64,000 nt of DNA from Siphonodentalium dalli (Eukaryota > Mollusca > Scaphopoda > Gadilida > Siphonodentaliidae). A program made the position numbers and the translations under genes. Below the pieces are notes generated by a model that searched no databases, had not been told where the DNA came from, and was given only the letters and a program-made list of their open reading frames with translations. Where the stretch lies: the NCBI GenBank assembly GCA_032622095.1, contig CP136065.1, forward strand, positions 57,595,949 through 57,659,948. Reading direction: 5' to 3'. Shown piece after piece: positions 13,101-25,100 of the stretch (positions are counted from its first letter, which is position 1; each line of letters begins with the position of its first letter).

Positions 13101-16100
13101 GCAAATTGCTTCGGCATTGCTGATTGCCATAGCCAATTATGAGGGCTGGTATTCTCCTATCAGTTATAAATGTATACATTGGAATGGTCTTATTATTCAT
13201 CTGCATGGATGTTCAGTAAATGTAAGGAGACAACAAACAAACAGATAAAACAAGTGCAGAATGATTCGACTGTTAACCCTTTACCCAACAGAACGGCCCT
13301 GTGCCAATGCATTCTCTTATATATGCGAGTCAACCATAGGTCGCCTCGCATATATAAGAGAATGCATTGGCTTAACACATATTAAAAATGATAAAATTGT
13401 CAAAGAATGTAGAAAAATATTATAAAAATTGTTAAAAAATGTAAGAAAAAATTATAAAATTGTTAAAGAATGTAAGAAAAAATGGTAAAAAAAAGATTTT
13501 TTTAGGCCAATGCATTCTCTTATATATGCGAGGCGACCTATGGTCGACTCGCATATATAAGAGAATGCATTGGCACAGGGCATAACTGTAACCATCACAA
13601 TGTGGTCAATGAACCGGTTACAATGATATCCATATTTGTATGGTGTTATTGAGACAGACCAAAGATATTTTAGGCTGTTGAAGCTTTATTTGGGCGTTTT
13701 TGGCCGGTTTGTTGGGTAAAGGGTTAATTGTTGGGATAATAAGTTCAACAAGGTCTTTTGTTGAACTTATTGTCTAAAGGAACAACTTGGTCTGAGTATT
13801 TAGTAAAGAAAGGGTTTATAAGCGGTAATAATCAAACATACATGTCTTCTTTTTTCCTTCGCTCAATATGGAGAGTGAATATGGCATGTGATCGGCTTGA
13901 TACACTGTTCATCGCTGTAGCACCAACAGTTCGGCCTTGTGATCCAGTGTCTAAATAGCGAACAGTCTCATCATGGTTAGACACAGCTACTTCTGATAAT
14001 CCTTGTATCTGTAAGAAATAGCATTCAATTAGGGTGCTGCAAATATTCGATTTGTTATTCAATTCGAATTTGGTTCGAAAACTTAAGACACCAAATCAGT
14101 TCACTGATTTGCAAATTTTCGAATCTGCATACTTTGTTGTCAAACTTGTCTTGGAATAATTCGTCTGCACCTCAAAAGCACACGACAAAGTACACGCAAT
14201 CATAAAAAGTCGATGAATTGGTTGTTTGGTTAGGTTGTTTTAACGTTGGCAATTTGGCAGTTGCCCAATTGTCAAGTCAACATTGTTTTTATAATTTATA
14301 ATATACGGTAGAGTGATATTGCTGTTGAGACCAAAATTTAAATTTTGTTTGTTTTCCCCTGACCCTCCCTACCCTAAAAAATACCTCCCTACTCAAAATC
14401 TCAAAATTGTTTTTCTTTAACATAATTAAGTTTCAAAGATATTTGCTACTTGACTTTTGTAATGATATTTAGATTTTTAATCTCGACAGTTATTAAACCT
14501 ATCGAGTCCAGTGATTACTAGTACATATACTTGTAATTGTGGGGGGGGGGGGGGGGGGGGGGTACTTACATACCTAAATATTTTGGGCAGGGTCAGGGAG
14601 AACTATATAAGATATTATTAATTGTGACCTGAGCATGTCAGATGAGACTCTGTGGTTGTTAACCCTTTCATGATGGGAGCTGCACTGGTGCAGCATTGAA
14701 GATCATGTCAGTGCATTCTTTTATATATGCGAATCTCCCATAAGGAGCCTCACATATATATATAAGAGAATGCACTGGCTTACAAGATCAATGTAAATAT
14801 TGTTGTGCCAATGTATTCTCTTATATATCCGAGGTCCAATGGGAGACTCGCATATATGAGAGAATGCATTGGCACAGACTTATCGCAAAATTTCAAGAAG
14901 CTCCAGTCATGGAAGGGTTAACATACACCAACCTATTCGATTTGAGATTCAATTTGATGACGAAATCAGAAAGGTAATTCAAATTCACAGTTCAATACGA
15001 GGCAAAATCCCCAATTCGCAGGACACTACATTCAATATACCCACCATCTTATTACATGGCGCCAAATTGCGGCCAAAACTAACAACTTTTTTGTTTGCCC
15101 ACTGCATACATATGTAAGAAAAAAAAGCCCCATACTTGAACCCCCTGCCCTCCCAAACTGCTCTCCCTTGCTTAAATGGCTAAATATATAATGCTAATAG
15201 ATCTTTTTGGCCTTATTGTTGGGAATTAAAGGTACTCAATCTTATTTGATGGTCCCCATATAATCAGATTCCAACAACACAACATTTTTAGAAATGCCGA
15301 TTCAGTTATCAGAATTGATTAATTGCCCAAAAATAATGCTAACCACTGTCAACAATAGTATAAAATTGCCTGAAACGTGTTATTTATCAGCATGTTGTTC
15401 GACGAAATTAGGCCTCATTATCAACAGAAAGCCTCTTGATTTTAGAGTTATCGATATCTAATAATCCTGAGCATTAATAGGTGGGTTCCATGACTTGAAT
15501 CAAATATTTTTTACCCCCGAATCCAAATAAAAGTAATTGAGGGGCACTTAATCGGATTATGCATCTTTAAATATTTCAATGCCAAGCCTCAGGAGACCCT
15601 ACCCTTATTCCACCACCTAGGTCTTCTCTGATAGCAAGAGGTTCCTTCTTCCCCGAGGATGGAAGCAGATCGATTAGATCTTCTTTGTATATCTGGAATA
15701 AGAAAACAACATGCATATTATCTTTATTCTGTCAAAAACTCCTCAATACCAACCACCATGGAGAAATTATGTCATGATTATGATTATTATTGCCACCTTG
15801 AATAATTGTCTGGACTACTTTTAATAAGTCACAACTACTGTATAAAACATTTGCCAACAGAAAAAGCGGGTCAAAATCCAACTTGAGAAGTTACCAAAGT
15901 CACAGGTTTTTATGTGGCATCATGGAAATGAGAAACAATAAAAAAGAAAATGGAGTGAGTCAAGTCTCAACTGACATCTAGAATGTACAGTAATGCCTAA
16001 AATAATCAACTCCTTAACCACAGCAGAATTATGGGTAAATTTTCAGGATATAGTCGGAAATATGGCTTGTTGCCATTCATCGTGTGGTTAAGGAGTTGAT

Positions 16101-19100
16101 TATTTAAGGCATTACTGTAGCTTTGGCTGCTTTCTGTTGCAGGTGAAAGGAAATGGACAGTTTTCATTCTCAAACATGTTTCCAAATTTTCATATGACAG
16201 ATCAATGTCGCACATCTTGTTTGCAGTTTAAAAAAACAATGGCCTCAATTAGATAGGGGAAACCCTAACAACATTTGCAAAAATAACAAGATGGGGCAAG
16301 ATTATTGGATTGAGTATAACAACACCTTAGTGAAGTGTTTTACATCACTATAAACAAAATTTGTAAATACCTCAATATAGGAAACTTTTATAGCATAAAG
16401 AAATTCATCTTCCCTCTTCTGAATGCCAAGGAAAAATTCTTTGATCATATTTGGAATCACACCACACATAGTATATGTCTTGCCACTTCCTGTTTGGCCA
16501 TATGCCAGTACAGTTGCATTGTAACCTGTGAAAAAAAAACGTTTTGTCAATTTTTTAGATTTTCAAGAAAAGTACCGTATGTAATATGTTATACACATGT
16601 ACAACTCTTATTTGGTATACATTAGGGCTTCACGGTTTTTTGGTATTTAGTCATACCGAGGTTTTGTTTTTAATACCGTGTAGTCGGTATTGGATTTCTT
16701 GAATAGTCGGTATACCGCTGCACATTATATTTTCTTTTTTAGTCGGTTTTACGACAGCAAATGTCGATAAAATACATATTCTGAGGCACTAAAGCGTGCC
16801 TGTAAGTTATGAACAAAACCGAGAACTAGCGAGACGAAACGAGAACCAGCGAGATGAAACGAGATTCAGCGAGACAAGACGATATCGAGCCATTGCCCAG
16901 AGCGTAGCTGCATAAAGTGCGAAAATCAAATATCACAAAGAAAGTGCCAACACGTTGTAGGCTGATGGATGTGTGTTTATAGTCGTCTCATATGCACTTC
17001 AAATTAGTGTACACAAAGCAATAATTAGACTAGGTCGCCATCCATACAATTACGAAATGTAAACTATACTCTCACAATTGTGTTCGTGCTAATGTTTATC
17101 CACTATCGAGACACCACGGATAAATACTATTGCTTGGGGACCTTTTTAGTATAATCTGGACTTAAATCCCCCATGGTGGAAAATAAACTGCAAATCGTAT
17201 CGACATTAGCCGAATTCGCACGGAAATAGTTGTGTATATGTGCCACAAGTGTGCCTTCTGGGCGCTTTTTTATAGTAAATTTGGACAAATTGTTGCACCG
17301 AAGCGTTCCTGAAACCAGAAAAGGTTAACATGTTGTCCTTTCTCGCGGCAAATATGTAATTTACTGTTCAGTATTGTGCTTTGTTGTGAAATAAAAATTG
17401 TGAACTAATTACTTGTTTGTTTTTTATTTTTGCATAAGCGACGTCAGTAGTACTCCACACATTGTTAAGATCACGAGCGACATGTATTACGTTGTCCTCT
17501 TTTCGCGTAACACTGCATTCATACGTGAATATTGAATTGTGTACTGCATGTTCCGAAGGATCTTAACTAGCAAAATGTTTGGACATTATTCTTGACGGTT
17601 TTTAGTCATACCGCGGTATTGATTTCAATACCGTAGTCGGTATTGCAAAGGTGGATACCGTGAAGCTCTAGTATACATGTCTGTTGCAATGGACCTATCC
17701 GTAGGTACAGCCCCAATTTCAATTATAGCCAATGGTCCGATAGCTTAATCGCCGAAGCTACATGTGCCTGCCTAGTGATATGAAAGCGGCTCCTTAACAA
17801 CCATTGTAAGCCATAGGAAATTTACGAACACGAGAGCAAAATATGTGTTAAAAAGCTACAATGGTGTTGAAATGTACATGGGGAACATGTCCGGTTGACG
17901 AACGATATTTATACACATGTTTTAGTTCGGTATCCTAAATTAAAAAATAACTAAGACATCTGTTTACACTGGATTAAACAATGCCAATGACCACACTCGG
18001 ATCCTAATGTTATTTAAATTCCAATATTAATATAACAGATTTCAAACTAAAACATGAAAATAGTAGTCCCGATCGATGATGCGTTATGAATATTAATTGT
18101 GCTGCGAGTATTTGTTTTATGTGAAGTGTTTTTCGTTACAAATGTATACATGTGTTGCTGTTATAACACCGTGGTAAATTGGTAATATTGAGTTCAAATG
18201 TCTGCTATTCACACTGACCTGTAGGATCTCCTGCGAACGTTTTAGTGAATCCATTTGAGAATCTAAAGCTTCCTCCATATTAATGCGACAATGTACGTGT
18301 AAATGATAATCAACAGATGTTTTCCAAGAGAATTACACGAAATTTCACGTGCTTCGTGGTGTATACACGCAACCTTCACCGAACGAGTTCACTTTGTGCC
18401 ATTGTTGCCACATGGCAACATGTAACTGACTCCATGATAGTCGGCGTTTTCTTTAATATACTTTATTGACGGCAAAATAGGATGTGGAATTTTAAAAGAC
18501 CATTATTTGATAATCCTTTGCATCCGGTCTGATGTCACCGGGGCTCATGCAGGACGCTCGAGGTATGGGAAACTGATATCGTTATATTTATTTCGACAAA
18601 AGAGGGATTATATATTAATTACCACATGCACACCTCCGTTTGGTTTATTTCATCAAGGTGTGAACTATGTAGCTTCGATATTAAATTTGCTATTTGATAT
18701 TGAAGTTATATAATGGCTTCATTTACACAGTTTGATTCAACGTAAACATCGATCTTTGTTGGTTATCGGAAATGGCCTAACAATCACACCTGGTTTTTTG
18801 TTTAAATCTGGTTCTATTTTTGTTGATATCTAACGACAGTCACTTTTACAAGATGCATATATACACACATAGGTATCTTAAAAATCGTGAAACTCAGAAA
18901 GAAGCTATATTATCGTTTTACATGGCCTTTAACAACACAGTCCGTTCTCATCGGAAGCCATTTTAGTAATGAATATGTAGCGAGATTGAGATGGCTTGTG
19001 GTGCTTAATAACAGTAACCATGTAGCCTATTGGTGGGCCTGAAAATCTCAAGGCGGGGGGCTGCCCACCTACAGCCCGCCTAGAATATTCCAAGGTGGGC

Positions 19101-22100
19101 TTTTTATAGCCCGCATCGTCTACAATACTCTCGGGATCCAAATAATAGTAAGGGGCGGAATAATAGTACAGGGGTGAAATTTCCTTTAAAATAAATAATA
19201 GTATGGGGGCGCAATAATAGTACAGGGGGGGAATTTTCGCAAATCAACACTAAGTATGGGTCAAAAATTGTGGTTAGTTTCATATGTTCTCATACAGAGA
19301 TCATTGGAGAAAAATTGAACCTAATAATTGTTCAAAGTATTCAATTCATTTTGAACTAATACCAAGTGTCACCCACATTTTTGGATAATACATTGATGTT
19401 TAAAATGAATGGTTCCTTAGCCATGTAGTAGAATATTGGGAATTTTTTCATGATTTTAGCTTTTAAAACTCGGATAAATTTAGCTTAGGTTTAAGCACAT
19501 AAATTCATAATTTTTTTTACACATTTAGCTGAAATTTAATAAACGTAGGGTCCCAAATAAGCAGCGTACAGGGGGATTTCTCCTTAAGCGTACGGGTACG
19601 CTTATTTGGATCCCGAGAGTAGGAAATTTATTCAGTTATTTTATTGTGTTTTATGAGAAAAATACTGCCTCAAAATCATAAAGAATTATATTGTACAGTG
19701 TGCGTATGCGTGATTTCGGCAAATGATAGTAATATCAAATGAGCATTATGGTGGAATCATTAAATTCCGGAACGAACTGTTCCATAAATCAGAACTTTTG
19801 ATCGATTCTCACACATTTTAAGAAGAAAATAAATTATTTCTCTTCATAAGATTGAGCTTTCAATATATTTCACTGGATAAAATCAGCATATGTTTATGGA
19901 TACTGAGAACCAAATGTCACTGTCTTGATTGAGTTCAACCTTTCCTTCCGTAATTGTCGATGACAGTTGTTTTAAAGACTTTTATCAAATTTATATTATT
20001 TCGCATAAACCAACTCCAAAGACCTGGAGTCCCTTTAAGCAGCTAAAAGTACCCAAATCAGGATAGACACCACCAGGCCTCGCATTATCAAAATCAGTGC
20101 GAGGCTGCCAAGGAGGCCCCGCAAAATAATTTGCGAGGCTGCTTTTGTTTGTTGGGGGCTAGGGCTGGACGATATTAACGAAAATAAAAACCGCAATTTT
20201 TGGAAATTAAAACCGCGGTTAACGATATAATCGCGGTTTTTTAAAACATCAGATACTAGTAACTTAAACAGTTTCTCACTGTTCGCTAGAATCACATCAT
20301 TGTTATTAATTTTGACAAGTTGACGTCAATAATAACATACACAACCTTTCAACCAGTGACAACCTCATGCTCGATCGATATTCGGAATGAAAAGTAAATT
20401 CACCGGTTAAATCCGCTATTCCACTGGCTATTCGGACAATTTCTTTCCGGTGACTTGACAAATTCTGGTATATACCGATAATTAATAAAACCATTATCTA
20501 GTCTATGCCAAAACTAAAAGTGTTCTATACTATACAGTATCCTTTTCTAACTCGGTATATTCAACTATGTTGAGCAAATACATGTTGTTCCCGATGACAC
20601 TTGCGTCGCTTGACAAATGGAATATGGTTTACCGTCAAGACAAATTTTAGCGAAGTCCACACACACGTAGTACATAACTTTTGGAATTCGGCCAAGCAAG
20701 GACACCATGTATTTTGGGCGGGTTTAAAGCCCTAATTCTATAATATTGGTTTTAACCAATCGCCGTGAGTGGTTTCTTCTAGACGAGAAGGGGGCGGTAT
20801 CTTCGCTCATTTACTATTTTGATTGACGGTGCATGTGCATCATTGTACTGAAGGAAGAGGCATGGCAAAACTGACATTCATATTGATCTATCACCCGATC
20901 AGTCGTCAATTCATTTGGTGAATTCTCTTGTAATAAAAAGTACGCAGGGAAGTCGGAGCGTTTGTGTAATATTGTGAGCGAAAGGGGGACGTATTCGGGG
21001 TTTTCATATCCCCCTAATTTTGTTAGTCGTCCTAAACGTTGTTTACTATGATTAATATTGAATATTGAAAAAGTCAGGACACGGGGATTTAGTTGGAATT
21101 TAAAACTTAAATAACTCGATTTAGGCTTGAGTTAAACTATTTGTTTGTATACGCTTATGATGGTCTGGCACCCTCTAATTGCCGACGATATTACGATTAT
21201 TTTAGTTTAGACGATATTACTGACGATATTGAAATATTAACCGGGTATTGACGATTAATCGGGAAACCGCCCAGCACTATTGGGGGCCTACATTTGTTTA
21301 TAGAATCCAAATTAACCTAAAATTGGCTATTCCAAAACTGCTAACCGACAGTGACACAAATATTTTACTAAATTAGTAAAATAACTACTATTTTGTCTAG
21401 GCGAAAGATTAATGTTGATGCATTTCCTCGACATAGTTTGCAGTATGCCTTCGTGACAAATGACCGACCTTTATCATCAACTGTTAATTTCAAAGTTGTC
21501 TTGAAAAGTAAATTTGTCAAACGTAGAGACAAGAATTGTTTTGTCTTTCTTAACTCTTTCGTGGCCGAGCTAATTTTACACCTAAATTGCCGGAGAATTT
21601 ATGAGAAAACTGATTTTATTGTGGAAAAGTATGATACAATAATAGTCTTCTTCTTATGAAATAATGTTTCAAATATCAAGGACATGTATGTATGTGTGTT
21701 AGCCAAAGAATTGCGGGTGAATATTTTGCCGAAGAATATTCACGACAATTAAGGGGCATAACTCCTTGTAACCCAAGGGAAATAACTCCAAATAAGGATT
21801 TTTTTGCAATAATCCAATTGAAAAATGGCCCACAACCTGCTATATTCAATATTGGTTTTCTGAGACAGTATTCCAACGATGATGATCTGATAAATCTTTC
21901 TACTGTCTTTCTCATTTTAAAAACTTGTAAGAGTAAATTAGGGTCTAGTTCTGGTATAGCTGGACCATATGTGACGAGCTACACAATGCAGCAGCCGATT
22001 TAGACTTTAGTTGCGACAGTTTCCTACGAAAATAGCTAGGTTTTTTAATTGAGGAACATGGCAATTTTGACTGTCAAAAAAACTAAACAAAAATTGTGAT

Positions 22101-25100
22101 ATATAATTAAATCTCTAACTACAAGCTTATCATCATTGTGCAATAAATAAAATAACAAAAATGACACATATGCATGTGGTCTAAACTGTCACTGAGGCAT
22201 GCTGGGGCCTGTGGGAGTTTATAATCACGCCGTTTGTTTTAACTGTTAGTGAATTACGTTTTTACCTTGAAAAATAGGTGATTCATTCAGCAAAAACGGC
22301 AATTTTGAGTATTAAAAAAACTAATAAAACAATCTAAAGTACACATAATCTTTATTGTAATGTCAGGTTGTCATACTATCATGTTTAAATTAGTTAATGC
22401 ATTGGTAAAATGCAGATATTTCATATAAATAATTGTCTAAAAATATTTTTCTTAAATTGTCGGCCATTTTGGATTTCCGACTGCGGATCTTACATTATGT
22501 TTACAAACTTATTTCATTATTTAAATTTTCAAACGTCTTAAAAAGGATTATAATTCAGATATATACTGCAGAATTTAATTAGAAACAATTAAAACAATAA
22601 TTTTATGAAACTTGAAAAACTTTTTTATTATTGTCATACAGTTGTGATCAAAATAATTACGGTTACAATTATGACTTAGATGCACGTTCCGGACCCCGGA
22701 TTGAGTCCTCTTGACCGGAACCCGCCGTGTGGTCGCGTGGTTGTTGACGAGGCCGCCGAAGAGACCTCGTTGACTTTTTTACGGGGCCGGTTACGGGGTC
22801 GGGCGGCCGCGGCCTCGTGATAATGAGAGGCCTGCACCACATATTCCAACTGGGGAAAGAGCCAATAAATTTGAAAAGACTTCTTTCCACACTAACTTAA
22901 GGCAACAGTAATTTGCACCTTCAAGATTTAATGTAATGTAGTCATGAATTATATACATGTATAGAGACCTTCAATATATTTAAAATAGTGCATACTTAAT
23001 CATCAAGGGAAGTCCCATATTTTGTTGATAAACAAAGTTAGTTTCAACTTTCTAAGTACTACCCTGTATGTTTCAGGGAGTTGTGCAGTTGAATTGGAAA
23101 AGTCAGAATTAGCAAATATAAAATAACTTGGCTATTTCTGATACTATTATTCAGGATAATCCATTCCTTTCCCAAAATATACAAAAGAATCTATCTATAC
23201 TAATACTCAATTATGTTTGTTCGTTTGTCCGCTTATAGGCAAGCAAACGGCTGGACAATCGGAGCCGAAAAATTTGTAAATAGGGGTAATTTGACCCGGG
23301 GAGCATTATTATATAGGTCCAGTTCACCTCAGATGTCTTAAAAGGGCACTAATAATTATTTTATATATATTTTGGCTAGAGGCGACCAAACTATTGCATC
23401 CTTGGAGCTAAAAATTTGTACATATGAGTAATTTGACCCTGGGAATCTTATTAGATATGTCCCGTTGACCTCAGATGTCTTAAAAGGGCACTAATGAATG
23501 TGTCAATGACACTGTAGCTCAACTTGGAAAGGTAATAATTTAATGTATTAAAGTCAATGGAGCGATTAGGAATGTGAAAAGCTGAATGTCTAATACTACA
23601 TGTAGTTTATCGACATGAAGATATATATAAAATCTAAGATGGTTGCTGGCGGCTATGTTTTCCAATAAAATTCAAAAGCATTTGATAGCTTTAGTCATGC
23701 AAATAGTAAAATGCAATATGGCTGCCAGCAACCATGTTTTTTGGCCAAATAACCCCAAAATGACTCGTTCCCATCTACATTCCAATTTCAACAGCCATGA
23801 CAAATTTTATGATGATCAGACTAAAGGTACGACATGTAGCCCGTGTTAAAGGATTTAGTTATACAAAGAGTAAAATCCAAGATGGCTGCTGGCGGCCATG
23901 TTTTTCAGCCGAATGACCCCAAAATGAGTCGTTCCCATCTACATGTCATTGTTAACATCCATGATAAATTTTATCATGATCAAACTAAAGGTACCACCTG
24001 TAGCCCATGCTAAAGAATTTAGTCATACAAAGAGTAAAATCCAAGATGACTGCTGGGCGGCCATGTTTTTCGATCAAATGACCCCAAAATGAGTCGTTCC
24101 CATCTGCATGTCATTGTTAATATCCATGACAAATTTTATGATGATCAGACTAAAGGTATGACCTGTAGCCCGTGCTAAAGAATTCAGTCATACAAAGATT
24201 AAAATCCAAGATGGCTGCTGGCGGCCATGTTTTTGGGCCGAATGACCCCAAAATGACTCGTTCCCATCTACATGTCAATATTAACATCCATGACAAATTT
24301 CATGATGATCAGACTAAAGATGGGCCACCAGTGGCCATGTTTTTTGGTCGAATGACCCCAAAATAACTCGTTCTCATCTACATGTCAATGTCAACAGCCA
24401 TGACAAATTTCATGAAGATCCTACCAAAGGTACGACCTGCAGCCTGCACCAAAGGATTTAGTCATGCAAAGAGTAAAATCCAAGATGGCTGCTGGTGGCC
24501 ATGTTTTTAGGCCGAACGACCCCAAAATGACTCGTTCCCATCTACATGTCATTGTTAACATCTGTGACAAATTTCATGTAATTCCGACCAAAGCTACGAC
24601 CTGTAGCCCGCGGGAAAGGATTTAGTGATGCAAATAGTAAAATCCAAGATGGCTGCCATGTTTTTTAGCTGAACGACCCCAAAATCACTCGTTCCCGTCT
24701 ACATGTTAATATTAACATCCATGACAAATTTCATGATGATCAGACTAACAGTACAACCTGTAGCCCTCGCCAATGGATTTAATTTTGAAATCCAAGATGG
24801 CCACCAGCGGCCATGTTTTTTGGCCGAATGACCCCAAAATCACTCGTTCCCATCCACATGTCAATGTCAACATTCATGATAAATTGCATAAAGATCAGAC
24901 AAAAGGTACGACCTGTAGCCCGCGCCAAAGGATTTAGTCATGCAAAGAGTAAAATGTTTTTTGGCTGAACAACCCCAAAATGACTCGTTCCCATCTACAT
25001 GTCATTGATAACATCCATGACAAATTTTATAAAGTTCCGATCAAAGCTACGACCTGTAGCCCATGGGGAAGGATTTAGTCATGCAAAGAGTAAAATCTAA

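Noticed and set aside
13170-13385. Frames containing [15 protein letters not shown] on either strand (also at 28.6 and 61.7 kb)
   Set aside because: They translate the 69-bp palindromes of the twin-hairpin MITEs. Both strands read almost the same peptide.
18929-19141. Minus-strand 70-codon frame across GC-rich sequence near 19.0 kb
   Set aside because: No true ATG leads the frame except one 10 codons before the stop. It partly overlaps the end of a MITE and shows no splice signals.
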